Notes: generated by a model not told the origin, from the sequence alone. Shown: positions 16,815 through 26,739, numbered from the stretch's first letter. The stretch is 64,000 bases of DNA from Ferrimonas kyonanensis DSM 18153 (GCF_000425405.1 NZ_KE384367.1:39011-103010), one strand, 5' to 3'. Program-made: numbers and translations.

Positions 16815-18194
16815 ATGCCAACCGCCAGTGACATCACTGACTTCGAAGCCGGATTACGTGGCCGCCTGCTGCACCCTGGTCACCCGGAGTACCACGATGC
16901 CAGGACTCTGTATAACGCCATGATCGACAAGCATCCGGCGGTCATCGTTCAATGTCGCAACGCCGCCGACGTCATCTCCTCGGTGCAGTTTGCCCGCAAT
17001 CACGATCTGCTTATCGCCATTCGCGGTGGCGGGCATAATGGCCCCGGGCTGGGCAGTTGCGACGGTGGATTGGTCATCGACCTGCGGCTGATGCAGTCGG
17101 TACAGGTGCACCCCGATGAAGCCACCGTCACCGTAGAGCCCGGTTGCAGTCAGGGCGACATGGACCATGCCAGCCACGCCTTTGGCCTGGCCGTTCCAGC
17201 AGGGATCGTGTCCACCACCGGCGTGGCAGGGCTCACCTTAGGGGGCGGTCACGGCTATCTGAGTCGCCAGTATGGGCTCACCGTCGATCACCTGCTGGAA
17301 GCCGATGTGGTGTTGGCCGACGGCAGTATGATTACCACCAGTGCCGATCGACATCCGGATCTGTTCTGGGCCCTGCGCGGGGGAGGAGGCAATTTCGGAG
17401 TGGTGGTTCGATTCAAGTTTCAGGCCAGGCCGGTGCAGATGATCTACGGCGGTCCGGTGTTCTGGGCCGTAGAGCACGCCCGAACCATTATGCAGTGGTA
17501 TCGCGACTTCCTGCCATCGGCACCACCGACGCTGTGTACTTTTCTGGGACTGAAAACGGTACCGCCGTCCCCGCCATTTCCAGAGGCAATCTGGAACCGA
17601 AAGATCTGCGCCCTGATCTCCTGTTTCAACGGCCCGGAAGCCGCGGCCAAAGCCGCTTTGGCCCCCATGCTCAACGATCTGCCCGAACCACTGTTCCAGC
17701 ACATGGGCAGCATGCCATTCCCGGCAATCCAAGCCCTGTTTGACCCCCTGCTGCCGCCGGGATTGCAGTGGTATTGGAAGGGCGACTTTTTCAATCAGCT
17801 CAGTGACGACGCCATCGACATCCACCTGCACCATGCCGCCAAAGCCCCGTCGGCGCTGTCTCTGATGCACCTGTACCCCATCGACGGTGCCGTCCACGAC
17901 GTCGCCCCCGAGGACACCGCCTGGGCCAACCGCAGTGCCACCTGGTCAATGGTGATCGCCGGCATCGATGCCGATCCGGCCAAAGCCGCCGAGCTCAAAC
18001 AGTGGGCCCGGGACTACTGGCAAGCCCTGCACCCTCACTCCAGTGGCGGCGCCTACATCAACTTTATGATGGAGGAGGGACAGGAGCGCATCGAGGCCAC
18101 CTACGGCCTCAATCACCCGCGACTGAGGCAGGTTAAGCGCCGCTACGACCCGGATAACGTTTTCCGGGTCAACCAGAACATTCGACCCGGTTGA
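16815..18194 (+). CDS. FAD-linked oxidase, PCMH/BBE type
   Basis: Flavoprotein of 459 residues. The N-terminal FAD-binding PCMH domain has RGGGHNGPG with His74 in the position that carries the 8-alpha covalent flavin link; GGGHGYLSRQYGLTVD follows. The C-terminal berberine-bridge-type element is YDPDNVFRVNQNI. The segment PAGIVSTTGVAGLTLGGG lacks the Cys that makes the second flavin bond in bicovalent members, so attachment is probably through His only. No signal peptide, so probably cytosolic. Substrate is unknown (sugars, alcohols or alkaloid-like compounds in relatives). It is convergent with the CBS gene, with six bases between stops. Confidence 0.82.
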   Translation: MPTASDITDFEAGLRGRLLHPGHPEYHDARTLYNAMIDKHPAVIVQCRNAADVISSVQFARNHDLLIAIRGGGHNGPGLGSCDGGLVIDLRLMQSVQVHPDEATVTVEPGCSQGDMDHASHAFGLAVPAGIVSTTGVAGLTLGGGHGYLSRQYGLTVDHLLEADVVLADGSMITTSADRHPDLFWALRGGGGNFGVVVRFKFQARPVQMIYGGPVFWAVEHARTIMQWYRDFLPSAPPTLCTFLGLKTVPPSPPFPEAIWNRKICALISCFNGPEAAAKAALAPMLNDLPEPLFQHMGSMPFPAIQALFDPLLPPGLQWYWKGDFFNQLSDDAIDIHLHHAAKAPSALSLMHLYPIDGAVHDVAPEDTAWANRSATWSMVIAGIDADPAKAAELKQWARDYWQALHPHSSGGAYINFMMEEGQERIEATYGLNHPRLRQVKRRYDPDNVFRVNQNIRPG

Positions 18195-18200
18195 CCCGAT

Positions 18201-18701
18201 TCAGGCACACCCGGCGTACAGCGGTCTCAGCGCCTGCATCAGATCCCGGCGGCTGACCATTCCCACCAGTTGGCCCTGGTCCACTACCGGGTAGTGGTGG
18301 GGCCGCCACTGGCGACTGCGCCGGGCCCGTTCACGCAGAGGCAAGGCGCACAGAGAGGTGGCGCTGCCGCCATCGGAGGTGGGGAACACCGAGCCCACAT
18401 CCACACAGATGGTCTCCGCCAGCTGCATCAAGTTGTCCCCGGGCGCCAGGGCATCCACCTCGGCCTGCATCAACTCGGCCACCGTCAGCGGCTGGTCCGG
18501 CTGGTAGTCACAACACCAGAGGTCGATCAGCAGATCATGCTCCGACAAAAAACCAAGCAGGCGACCATCGTTGCCCACCACCGGGGCAGCGGAGATACCG
18601 GCCGCCAGCAGGGCGTCCAGGGCCTCGGTGACCGATTGCTGCGGGGATAACACCAAATTCGGGGTGTGCATTACCTGGGATACGGTCATCTGTGCGTGCA
18701 T
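18201..18701 (-). CDS. Tandem CBS-domain protein
   Basis: Protein of 166 residues made of two CBS motifs (MTVSQVMHTPNLVLSPQQSV... and LTVAELMQAEVDALAPGD...), with endings LGFLSEHDLLIDL and LVGMVSRRDLMQAL. Such pairs bind adenosine nucleotides and sense energy state. No effector domain is attached. ATG 18701 is chosen since GAGGTGG lies 6 bases before it; an upstream in-frame extension to 18758 has no ribosome site. The product resembles stress-type CBS proteins of Shewanella and Vibrio. Partner unknown. Confidence 0.8.
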   Translation of the reverse strand: MHAQMTVSQVMHTPNLVLSPQQSVTEALDALLAAGISAAPVVGNDGRLLGFLSEHDLLIDLWCCDYQPDQPLTVAELMQAEVDALAPGDNLMQLAETICVDVGSVFPTSDGGSATSLCALPLRERARRSRQWRPHHYPVVDQGQLVGMVSRRDLMQALRPLYAGCA

Positions 18702-18934
18702 AGGCCACCTCATCAAGGTCGGGATGACGACGGATCTGCGTCCGCGTGCAAACGTCATCTCTGTGGGTACGTGGAAAAGGTTTTATTTTTTTCTACGGTT
18801 ACAGTTTATTAGGTCTCATCGTGGCGAGATAATTGATATTTCTTCCAGTTTTGTTCAGAAAAATTTATAACTCGACTCAGCTGTGCTTCAATGCAGAATG
18901 AACCTCATTAACTCTCAAATCTGGAGCAGCAACG

Positions 18935-19840
18935 GTGCGCTTTTCCCTTAAGCAACTGGCCGTTTTTAACGCCGTCGCCGATCATGGCAGCGTCAGCAAA
19001 GCCGCCAACACCCTGTCACTGACACAATCAGCGACCAGTATGTCTCTGTCTCAATTGGAGAAGTCTTTGGGCCGGCCGCTGTTTGAGCGCCAGGGCAAAC
19101 GCATGGTGCTGTCCCACTGGGGCTGCTGGCTGCGGCCAAAAGCGAAACAGCTACTGCATGACGCCCGCCAGATTGAGCTGGGCCTGTACGATCAACACCT
19201 GATCAGCGGTGAGATTCAACTGGCCGCCAGCCAAACCGCCGCCGAGCACCTGGTGCCAGAACTGATTAGCAAAATTGACAACGATTTTCCGGAAATACGC
19301 ATCGATCTTGCGGTTAAAAACACCGAAAAGGTGATCAATGGCGTTTTGGATTACCAGTTCGACCTGGGCATCATCGAAGGCCGCTGCGACGACAGTCGTA
19401 TCTGCCATGAGGTCTGGTGCGACGACCACCTGGTGATCGTCGCCGCCAAGCACCACCCCTTCGCCCGTCAGAAACAGATCAGTGCGGCGCAACTGGAACA
19501 GGCCAAGTGGATTCTGCGTGAACCCGGCGCCGGCACCCGGCGGATTTTCGACAGCGCCATCCACGGGCTGGTATCGGATCTGGACGTGTGGCGAGAGTAT
19601 GAGCACGTGGCAGTGCTGAGAACCATGGTCACCAAGGGCTATTACCTGAGTTGCCTGCCCTACCTGGATGTCGCGACTCAGATTGAAAGCGGTGAACTGG
19701 TGGCATTGGAAGTTCCCGGCTTGAACATGGCCCGAACCCTGTCGTTCGTCTGGCGCGCAGACTCCTCCGATAACCCGGTGCGTGAATGCATTCGACATGA
19801 AGCCAGGCAATTAATCGCCAAGAAGCCGGTCACTCGATAA
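18935..19840 (+). CDS. LysR-family regulator
   Basis: Regulator of 301 residues: winged helix (FSLKQLAVFNAVADHGSVSKAANTLSLTQSATSMSLSQLE) and an effector domain similar to CysB/YeiE-like proteins (FDLGIIEG, LREPGAGTRRIFD). The start is GTG 18935 with GGAG in front. It is divergent from the CBS gene but 233 bases away. No biosynthetic gene lies next to it, so its regulon is not evident. A yeiH-like gene, often linked to YeiE in enterobacteria, lies at 24474 but is not adjacent. Confidence 0.85.
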   Translation: MRFSLKQLAVFNAVADHGSVSKAANTLSLTQSATSMSLSQLEKSLGRPLFERQGKRMVLSHWGCWLRPKAKQLLHDARQIELGLYDQHLISGEIQLAASQTAAEHLVPELISKIDNDFPEIRIDLAVKNTEKVINGVLDYQFDLGIIEGRCDDSRICHEVWCDDHLVIVAAKHHPFARQKQISAAQLEQAKWILREPGAGTRRIFDSAIHGLVSDLDVWREYEHVAVLRTMVTKGYYLSCLPYLDVATQIESGELVALEVPGLNMARTLSFVWRADSSDNPVRECIRHEARQLIAKKPVTR

Positions 19841-19883
19841 TGCATCAGGGTTAATGATGACCCCCATCAACAACCCTGATGCA
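19841..19883. repeat. Long perfect inverted repeat after the LysR gene
   Basis: Twelve-base arms TGCATCAGGGTT and AACCCTGATGCA around a 19-base loop that itself can pair (GATG/CATC). It begins one base after the LysR stop. No T run, so it is a factor-assisted terminator or mRNA-end structure. Confidence 0.6.
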
Positions 19884-20152
19884 CCACCCCGACCAAATGA
19901 GAGCTTAATCACAAACCCGGCAACACCCAGAATTACACGAATCACACCTTTCCCAGAAGTGCGACACCCACCCACCCTGACAGGTTGGGCATGCAGTCGC
20001 CAGCGTCAGCGAATGAGCGGTATTTCAACGCTGGATCACGGCATCAGCAGCGTCAACTTCGGCGTCCACAGCCACCGCCGCGCTTTTCCCTTATCACGTC
20101 CGATGTTAGATTAACGACTTTGACATCGGCAGCGTCCAACGGGAGTAACACA

Positions 20153-20983
20153 GTGAAAGGACAGATCCTCAGAGAGATGAAAGTACTGACCGCCATCGAG
20201 CCAGAGTTTGAGGTTCAGCGCCGGGTTGCCTTCATTCAAACCAAACTCAAAGAAGCCAGGTGCCACACCCTGGTTCTGGGGATCAGCGGTGGTGTCGACT
20301 CCAGCGTCACCGGCCGCCTGTGTCAACTGGCCGTCGATGGCCTCAATCAGGACCGGGAACAGGCGGACTATCAATTTGTCGCGGTTCGTCTACCCTACGG
20401 CATCCAGCAGGATGAAGAGGAGGCACAGATGGCCTGCCGCTTCATTCAGCCCTCTAAGCAGATCAGCGTCAATGTGAAGTCCGGGGTGGATGGCATTCAC
20501 GCCGACACTCTGGCGGCCATGAGCGACGCCGGATTGCTGACCGACGACCAGAGCAAACTGGATTTCGTCAAGGGCAACGTCAAGGCCCGTATGCGGATGG
20601 TCGCCCAGTATGAAATTGCCGGTCTGCTGGGCGGCTTGGTCGCTGGCACAGACCACAGCGCCGAAAATGTCACTGGCTTCTACACCAAGCACGGCGATGG
20701 TGCCTGCGATCTGGCGCCGCTGTTTGGCCTGAACAAGCGCCAGGTACGGCAGCTGGCTGGCTACCTGGGAGCACCAGAGCGGCTGGTGGTCAAGGCGCCA
20801 ACGGCGGATCTCGAAGAGGACCGTCCCCAACTGGAAGACGAAGTGGCCTTGGGACTGAGTTACGATCAGATTGATGACTTCCTGGAAGGCAAAGCCATCG
20901 ACGCCAGCGCCGAGGCACGCATCATCAGCATCTACAAAGCGACTCAGCACAAACGCCAACCGATCCCCACCATCTACGACTGA
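20153..20983 (+). CDS. nadE: NH3-dependent NAD+ synthetase
   Basis: Cytosolic enzyme of 276 residues making NAD+ from nicotinate adenine dinucleotide, ATP and ammonia. The PP-loop motif SGGVDS lies at 45-50. Family blocks [26 protein letters not shown] and [12 protein letters not shown] are intact, as in E. coli NadE. There is no glutaminase domain. The start is GTG 20153, with GGGAG 7 bases before it; the frame is open further upstream but without homology. It stands alone and converges on lysA, with a shared hairpin between. Confidence 0.93.
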   Translation: MKGQILREMKVLTAIEPEFEVQRRVAFIQTKLKEARCHTLVLGISGGVDSSVTGRLCQLAVDGLNQDREQADYQFVAVRLPYGIQQDEEEAQMACRFIQPSKQISVNVKSGVDGIHADTLAAMSDAGLLTDDQSKLDFVKGNVKARMRMVAQYEIAGLLGGLVAGTDHSAENVTGFYTKHGDGACDLAPLFGLNKRQVRQLAGYLGAPERLVVKAPTADLEEDRPQLEDEVALGLSYDQIDDFLEGKAIDASAEARIISIYKATQHKRQPIPTIYD

Positions 20984-21005
20984 CTTTTGCCAGCGTAAAA
21001 CTGAA

Positions 21006-21027
21006 CACGCCCGCGAACGCGGGCGTG
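21006..21027. terminator. Shared hairpin between nadE and lysA
   Basis: Stem CACGCCCGCG / CGCGGGCGTG with a minimal loop. On the minus strand it is followed by GTTCAGTTTT, so it may serve lysA better than nadE. Confidence 0.6.
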
Positions 21028-21036
21028 CTGCTTGGC

Positions 21037-22287
21037 TCAGGCCTCGGGCAAGCAATGCTCTCCCCGCCACAGCTGCTCCGGCTTCTCCCGCTCTCGAATC
21101 AGGTGCATCCGGTCACCGTCCGCCATCACCTCTGCGGCTCGAGGACGGCCGTTGTAGTTGGACGACATGGTAAAGCCATAAGCCCCGGCGCCACGCACCG
21201 CCAGATAGTCTCCGGCGGCAATGGCCAACTTCCGGTTTTTACCCAGAAAATCGCCGGTCTCACACACCGGGCCAACCACGTCATAGGCACGCGGCGACGC
21301 CGGGCTGGCGGTCACCGGCACTATCTCCTGCCAGGCGTTGTACAGACTGGGGCGCAACAGATCGTTCATGGCCGCATCGACAATGGCGAAGTCCCGGTCT
21401 TCCCCCTGTTTCAGGTATTCCACCTTAGTCACCAGAATGCCGGCATTGGCCATGATCGCCCGTCCCGGCTCCAGAATCAGCTTCAGCTTTCGCTGTCCCA
21501 GAGTGGGCAACAACGCTTGCACGTATTCGGTGGGCAACGGCGGGGTCTCCTGACCGTAGCTGACACCCAAACCACCGCCCAGATCCAGGTGTGCCAGCTC
21601 AATCCCCTCCTCAGCCAGGGTGTCCATGAGCGCCAACAGCCGCTCCAACGCCTCCACAAACGGCCGCGACTCGGTTAACTGAGAGCCGATATGGCAATCC
21701 ATGCCCAGCACCTGAATGTGGTCCATGGCCGCCGCCCGCCGGTACACCGGCAACGCCTGGCTGGTAGGAATGCCAAACTTATTCTGCTTCAATCCAGTGG
21801 AGATGTAGGGGTGACTGTTGGCATCGATGTCCGGGTTGATGCGCAGCGACACCGGCGCCACCAGGCCGAGTCGAGCCGCCACCTGCTGCAGCCGCTCCAG
21901 TTCAGGTTCCGACTCCAGATTAAAGCAGTGAATGCCGGCCTTGAGGGCATACTCCATCTCCGCCTCGGTCTTGCCGACACCGGAAAACACCACCTTGGTG
22001 GCATCGCCACCGGCGGCGATGACCCGCGCCAGCTCGCCACCAGAGACGATGTCAAAACCGCTGCCCAGCCTCGCCATCAGGTTTAAAATGGCCAGGTTGC
22101 TGTTGGCCTTGACCGCATAGCAGATCAAATGGTCCCGTCCGGCCATGGCATCGGTAAAAGCCTGCCAGTGGCGCTCAATGGTGGCTCGGGAATACAGGTA
22201 CAGCGGCGTACCATAAGCTTCGGCAGCCTCAGTGACCGAAACCCGCTCTGCCATCAATTGGCCATTGTCGACGTTAAAATAATCCAT
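21037..22287 (-). CDS. lysA: Diaminopimelate decarboxylase
   Basis: PLP enzyme of 416 residues catalysing the last step of lysine synthesis. The PLP lysine is Lys60 in CYAVKANSN. Other family motifs are HCFNLESEPEL, LDLGGGLG, EPGRAIMANAG and the CETGDF loop. GAGAGGG precedes the ATG. It lies 60 bases downstream of the NhaC-family transporter gene on the same strand, with no terminator seen between, so it is probably cotranscribed from the lysine-riboswitch promoter. That would put both import and synthesis of lysine under one switch. Confidence 0.94.
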   Translation of the reverse strand: MDYFNVDNGQLMAERVSVTEAAEAYGTPLYLYSRATIERHWQAFTDAMAGRDHLICYAVKANSNLAILNLMARLGSGFDIVSGGELARVIAAGGDATKVVFSGVGKTEAEMEYALKAGIHCFNLESEPELERLQQVAARLGLVAPVSLRINPDIDANSHPYISTGLKQNKFGIPTSQALPVYRRAAAMDHIQVLGMDCHIGSQLTESRPFVEALERLLALMDTLAEEGIELAHLDLGGGLGVSYGQETPPLPTEYVQALLPTLGQRKLKLILEPGRAIMANAGILVTKVEYLKQGEDRDFAIVDAAMNDLLRPSLYNAWQEIVPVTASPASPRAYDVVGPVCETGDFLGKNRKLAIAAGDYLAVRGAGAYGFTMSSNYNGRPRAAEVMADGDRMHLIREREKPEQLWRGEHCLPEA

Positions 22288-22347
22288 AACCCTCTCTCTG
22301 CGTTATTCGGCCAGACTGCGTAGCCCGGCCCCTCTCCATGGGTGGTT

Positions 22348-23928
22348 TCAGGCCAGCGCCACCTGGCCTCGATCAGCGGCCCGCCGCTTAAGCAGCGCCA
22401 CCGTCACCACCAGCAAGGTGGCAGACACCAACAAACCGGCCAGGACTGACCCGGTGACTCCCAGAGTCAGATACCCCAGTACCGAAATGATCGCCGCCAT
22501 CACCGCGTACGGCAACTGGGTGGCCACGTGGTCGATGTGGTGGCAGCCGGATCCGGTGGATGACAGGATGGTGGTATCTGAAATCGGGGAACAGTGATCG
22601 CCAAACACGCCACCAGCCAGCACCGAGGCCATCGCCGGCAGCATCAACGACGGTTCCAGCACCGCCGCCAGGTTGGCGGCGATGGGCAACATGATGGCAA
22701 AGGTGCCATAGCTGGTGCCGGTGGAAAACGCCGCCAGCGCCGACAGAATGAAAATCAGTGCCGGCACCATGGCCACGGGCAATGCCCCATCCGCCAGGCT
22801 GGCCAGGTAGTGGCCGGTCTGCAAGTCCGAGATCACCCCGGCGATGGTCCAGGCCATCAGCAGGATGTACACCGCCGGCGCCATGGAGCGAACCCCTTTC
22901 GCCATCGCCTGCAGCAACACCGACACAGGCACGCCCTGGGCGATCATCGCCAGGCTGGTGATCACCACGGTAATGGTGCCGGCGGTGAACATCGACCAGG
23001 AGCCGGCGGCATTTTCCAACGCTCCGATCAGGGTAAAGTCCAGCCCCTGGGCCGCCAGCGCCATGTCACCGGACAACAACATCAGGCACACCACCAATGA
23101 GATCAACAGTGCCAATGGCCCCATCAGGTTCATCACCCGGCCACGGCGAGCATCCGGTAGCCCCAGGTCTTCCCCCGCCGGCATGCCCTTGGCCGGATCC
23201 CACAATTGCCCCTGGGCCGCGCGCCGTTCCGCAACTGCCATGGCCCCGAGATCCAGATTAAACCAGAGCACGCACAGTAATAGCAGCAGCGAAAATAGGG
23301 CATAGAAATTCATTGGAATCATCTGCACAAACACCGACAGGGCGCTGACGTCCCCCATGCCATGGGTCACCAGCAGTCCCGCCAGCAGCGACATGATGTA
23401 GGCGCCCCAGGTGGAGATGGGCGACACCACGCACACCGGGGCCGATGTAGAATCGATGCAGTAGGCCAACTTTTCCCTGGAGATGCCGTACTGATCGGTC
23501 ACCGGGCGGGCCACGTTGCCGACCAGCAGGGCATTGAAGTAGTCATCGATAAAGATAATGGCACCGAGAAACACCGTCATCAGTTTGGCATCCCGGCCGT
23601 GGCGAATGCGCCCCCGGGCCCATTTGGCAAAGGCACGGGTGCCGCCGGAAACCGAGATCAAGGCCATCAGTATGCCCATGGTCAGCAGGAAGCCGATGGT
23701 GTACAGGTTCCAACTGCTGAAACTGCCGTCCTCCCATACCAGAGCCGTTGCCCGCCGGGCCACCTCTGACACCATGGTGGTTACCGAGAAGTCCGCCAGC
23801 ATCAGGATGCCGGTGAGAATGCCCAGCCCCAGTGACAACAGCACGCGTCGACTGATGATCGCCAGGCCAATGGCCACCACAGGAGGAACAATTGATAATG
23901 CCGATTCGGCGTAACTTACTAAAGCCAT
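22348..23928 (-). CDS. lysW: NhaC-family transporter, probable lysine transporter (LysW)
   Basis: Integral membrane protein of 526 residues with about 12-13 helices and the NhaC-type blocks FIDDYFNALLVG, DSTSAPVCVVSPISTWGAY and GGVFGDHCSPISDTTILSSTGSGC. By sequence alone it would be called a Na+/H+ antiporter. The lysine riboswitch directly upstream makes it a member of the LysW group, predicted from comparative genomics to carry lysine. lysA follows on the same strand. The ATG has only a weak A-rich leader and no clear Shine-Dalgarno. Transport of lysine is inferred from regulation, not shown. Confidence 0.82.
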   Translation of the reverse strand: MALVSYAESALSIVPPVVAIGLAIISRRVLLSLGLGILTGILMLADFSVTTMVSEVARRATALVWEDGSFSSWNLYTIGFLLTMGILMALISVSGGTRAFAKWARGRIRHGRDAKLMTVFLGAIIFIDDYFNALLVGNVARPVTDQYGISREKLAYCIDSTSAPVCVVSPISTWGAYIMSLLAGLLVTHGMGDVSALSVFVQMIPMNFYALFSLLLLLCVLWFNLDLGAMAVAERRAAQGQLWDPAKGMPAGEDLGLPDARRGRVMNLMGPLALLISLVVCLMLLSGDMALAAQGLDFTLIGALENAAGSWSMFTAGTITVVITSLAMIAQGVPVSVLLQAMAKGVRSMAPAVYILLMAWTIAGVISDLQTGHYLASLADGALPVAMVPALIFILSALAAFSTGTSYGTFAIMLPIAANLAAVLEPSLMLPAMASVLAGGVFGDHCSPISDTTILSSTGSGCHHIDHVATQLPYAVMAAIISVLGYLTLGVTGSVLAGLLVSATLLVVTVALLKRRAADRGQVALA

Positions 23929-24011
23929 CGTTTTTTAATCTTATAGGTACGATGGAGGCTGCTGACGCGACGACAGGTCGCGGACGGGCCACAGGACGTG
24001 ACTCGTCTTCC

Positions 24012-24206
24012 TTCAGTAGCGCTCCACAGTAAATTTAATCCCCAAACTCCTTTTGGGATTTACTATGGCAGTGCCGCACCTGTTGAATGCGGCCCCAGCA
24101 AAGCGGGATGACGCCCGTTTCACTTCGGCATCGACTCCTTTCAACCAGGGTCATCGGGGGTCACCCTCGACTGGTTTACTGATAGGCGATGCGCCTCTAC
24201 GTGTTG
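24012..24206 (-). promoter_or_regulatory. Lysine riboswitch (L-box)
   Basis: On the minus strand, conserved segments appear in order: GTAGAGGCGC (complement of 24191-24200), CTATCAGTA, GATGCCGAAG (24123-24132), CTGGGGCCGCA (24088-24098) and TGGAGCGCTACT (24015-24026), with GTAG and CTAC closing P1. This matches the L-box core. The 3' end is about 84 bases before the transporter start. A short stem GCGAC/GTCGC downstream may be part of the expression platform. A hairpin GTTGTCC/GGACAAC (24203-24220) lies at the 5' edge. Confidence 0.9.
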
Positions 24207-24473
24207 TCCGGGAGGACAACCTGTTTATCTAAGCATGCAGAGTAACCAAGGCGACCGCGGGAATCCAGACAATTGTGATAAAAATCTCAACTTGGATTCA
24301 AAAGTCAGTCCAAAAGGCCAAAAAAACATCGTTGCTCGGATTGGCGCACCGCGTCGATGCCAACAACGGTTAAAATGCGCCCATAATCTGCCAAAACTGT
24401 GATCCCGCGCTTATCTCTTGGTGGCGACGGCTCTATACTGTGCCCCCTCCAAAGATTGCTCGAGTGTCGTTTC

Positions 24474-25418
24474 ATGCCAATCCGCTTTGCTTCGCTGTTC
24501 TCTCGTCCCACCGACTGGCTGTTCTGGCTGGTGGCAGCCTTGTGCCTGCTGCCTGCCATCAGTTCACCGCTGGCACTGATCTTTGGCGTGGTCATGGCCA
24601 GCCTGGGCTGGATTCCAGAAGGCCTGAAGACCGGCCCGGTGGCCAAGAAACTGCTGGCGGGGTCCATTGTGGCGCTGGGATTCGGTATCCACCTGGAGCA
24701 AGCCATCGCCGCCAGCAAGGCCGGACTGGGGATCATCGTGATCTCAATATTTGGCACCCTGATTCTGGGCTGGCTGCTGACCCGAGCCCTGAAGCTGGAG
24801 CACAAAACCGGTTACCTGATCTCTGCCGGCACCGCCATCTGTGGCGGCAGCGCCATCGCAGCCGTCGCCCCGGCCATCAACGCCAAAGATCACCACACCT
24901 CCATCGCTCTGGGCACGGTGTTTGTCCTGAATTCGGTGGCCCTGTTCCTGTTTCCCGCCATTGGCCACCTGCTGAACATGAGCCAGGAACAGTTTGGAAT
25001 CTGGAGTGCCATCGCCATTCATGACACCTCATCGGTGGTCGGCGCCGCCCAGGCGTACGGCGATCAGGCGTTAATGACCGCCACCACCCTGAAACTGGCC
25101 CGGGCGCTGTGGATCATTCCGGTGGCCTTTATCAGCGCCCTGTTGTTTCGCAGCAGCGAGCGACGCATTGCGGTGCCGGGATTCATTGTGCTGTATTGCG
25201 TGGCCATCGCCATCGCCTACCTGCTGCCTCAGGGCGCGCCGCTGTATGAACTGACGTTTCAAACCGGCAAGCGGGTGCTGGTGTTGTGTCTGTTCCTGAT
25301 CGGCTGCGGCATCTCTGCCAAACGGCTGAAAGAGGCCGGGCCCAAGCCTCTGCTGTTGGGGGTTGGCCTGTGGCTGACCATCAGCTCACTGTCCCTCATC
25401 TACCTGTTGAATCGCTGA
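24474..25418 (+). CDS. yeiH: YeiH-family membrane protein (putative sulfate exporter family)
   Basis: Integral membrane protein of 314 residues with about nine to ten helices. Typical blocks are [29 protein letters not shown] and [14 protein letters not shown], which match the YeiH/UPF0324 family. The family is annotated as putative sulfate exporter on thin evidence. ATG 24474 has a poor ribosome site. Its 3' end overlaps by 33 bases a small gene on the other strand. Confidence 0.85.
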   Translation: MPIRFASLFSRPTDWLFWLVAALCLLPAISSPLALIFGVVMASLGWIPEGLKTGPVAKKLLAGSIVALGFGIHLEQAIAASKAGLGIIVISIFGTLILGWLLTRALKLEHKTGYLISAGTAICGGSAIAAVAPAINAKDHHTSIALGTVFVLNSVALFLFPAIGHLLNMSQEQFGIWSAIAIHDTSSVVGAAQAYGDQALMTATTLKLARALWIIPVAFISALLFRSSERRIAVPGFIVLYCVAIAIAYLLPQGAPLYELTFQTGKRVLVLCLFLIGCGISAKRLKEAGPKPLLLGVGLWLTISSLSLIYLLNR

Positions 25419-25559
25419 GGTTGCGGGGCGGCACAACAGCAGCCCCAGCACCAGCACAAAAGCCACCAGCTCCAGGGTGGCCCTGACGCCACCTTCGGTG
25501 GTCAGCGCCACCAGCACCATCAGCGGCAGCAAAGCCAGCAGCAGTCCATTCCTCATCAT
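25386..25559 (-). CDS. Small two-helix membrane protein
   Basis: A 57-residue frame starting ATG at 25559 (a second ATG follows directly) with AGGAAG about 6 bases before it. The product has two hydrophobic stretches, [14 protein letters not shown] and [14 protein letters not shown], separated by TTEGGVRAT, and a short polar tail. It fits a small inner-membrane protein. It overlaps the convergent yeiH 3' end by 33 bases. No homologue recognised. Coding status rests on the good ribosome site and the helix pattern only. Confidence 0.5.
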   Translation of the reverse strand: MMRNGLLLALLPLMVLVALTTEGGVRATLELVAFVLVLGLLLCRPATSAIQQVDEGQ

Positions 25560-25743
25560 CCGCACTTCCTCTTAGTTCGAAGGCTAATCATCGGAATAAA
25601 AAGCACTTTCATCAAAAGCGTTTTCAACTAACCCATGCTCAATCAGACTAAGAGGCTCGTGTTCCGTCAGCGCCGAACGGCGGTCACCGTTGTCGAACAG
25701 GTACCGGAAGCGACCAAATTGAGGGGAAATCCACCGCCAAGGC

Positions 25744-25772
25744 TTTACACAGACCGTCGGGATTTTTATAGT
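25744..25772 (+). promoter_or_regulatory. Sigma-70 promoter of ppaC
   Basis: -35 TTTACA (25744-25749) and -10 TATAGT (25767-25772) with a 17-base spacer, 61 bases before the ppaC start. No operator is apparent. Confidence 0.7.
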
Positions 25773-25833
25773 AGCCGCCTTCTGTCCGAAACTGGGCCAC
25801 AGCTGCGCCCGCGGTAGTTTTAAGGAATCCCCA

Positions 25834-26739
25834 ATGATCAACGTATTTGGCCACAAGAGCCCTGATAGCGATTGCGTTTGCTCCGCAGTCATCGCCACCC
25901 ACTGGTTGGGCGCCCGCGGCAAGCAAGCCACCCCTTTCCGCCTGGGTGAAATCAGCCGCGAAACCCAGTTCATCTTCGATTTTGCCGGTGTCGAAGTGCC
26001 ACCGCTGCTGGAGAAGCCGCTGAAGGGCGAGCAGGTGTATCTGGTCGACTACAGTGAAGCGGAGCAAGCCCCGGACGACATCAACGACGCCGATCTGGTG
26101 GGCATTGTCGACCATCACCGTCTGGGTACCCTCACCAGCGCCGCACCGCTGGAAGCCTGGCTGATGCCTCTGGGCTCCTCCGCCTCGGTGCTGTTTGAAC
26201 TTTGTGGCATTCACAACGTCGAGATTCCTCAGCCGATGGCCCGCCTGATGATTGGCGCCCTGCTGTCCGACACCGTTGGCCTGAAGTCGCCCACCACCAC
26301 CGAGCGCGACGCCGAGATCGTTGAACTGCTGGCACCGCTGGCCGGTGTCGAAGTCGAGCCCTTCCTGGCGGATCTGCTGGCGGCCAAAACCAACGTCGAA
26401 GGCCTGAGCACCGAAGCGCTGCTGGACAAAGACGTCAAAGGCTACGAGATTGCCGGCAAGTCCACCAACCTCGGTCAGCTGGAGCTGGCGGATTACGGCC
26501 AGGTTGAGCACGAACTGGCTAACCTGCAAGCATTGATGGAACAGCGCGTAACCGACAAAGGCCTGGACCTGATCGCCCTGATGCTGACCAACATCCGCAC
26601 CGAAGAGACCACCCTGATGGTGGCCGGTCCATTGTCCGACACCATCAAGAACGCCAACAATGGCAGCCTGGTGTTCGAAGGCTTCCTGAGCCGCAAGAAA
26701 CAGATGCTGCCCTGGGTTACTCAGGTTCTGGCTGGTTGA
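25834..26739 (+). CDS. ppaC: Manganese-dependent inorganic pyrophosphatase (family II)
   Basis: Cytosolic DHH-superfamily enzyme of 301 residues that hydrolyses pyrophosphate. Metal-binding motifs are GHKSPDSD at 6-13, a central DYSE, DHHRLG near 90, and LLSDTVGLKSPT; the C-terminal domain carries the SRKKQ substrate motif. Family II enzymes are typical of Firmicutes and also of Vibrio and Shewanella relatives. No CBS insertion is present, so regulation by adenine nucleotides is not expected. It has its own promoter and terminator. Confidence 0.94.
   Translation: MINVFGHKSPDSDCVCSAVIATHWLGARGKQATPFRLGEISRETQFIFDFAGVEVPPLLEKPLKGEQVYLVDYSEAEQAPDDINDADLVGIVDHHRLGTLTSAAPLEAWLMPLGSSASVLFELCGIHNVEIPQPMARLMIGALLSDTVGLKSPTTTERDAEIVELLAPLAGVEVEPFLADLLAAKTNVEGLSTEALLDKDVKGYEIAGKSTNLGQLELADYGQVEHELANLQALMEQRVTDKGLDLIALMLTNIRTEETTLMVAGPLSDTIKNANNGSLVFEGFLSRKKQMLPWVTQVLAG

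Noticed and set aside
25584-25973. Minus-strand frame before and into ppaC, ending with an acidic tail
   Set aside because: Its last 50 residues look protein-like, but there is no start codon with a ribosome site in the free part and the rest overlaps ppaC. A decayed fragment is possible; not listed as a gene.
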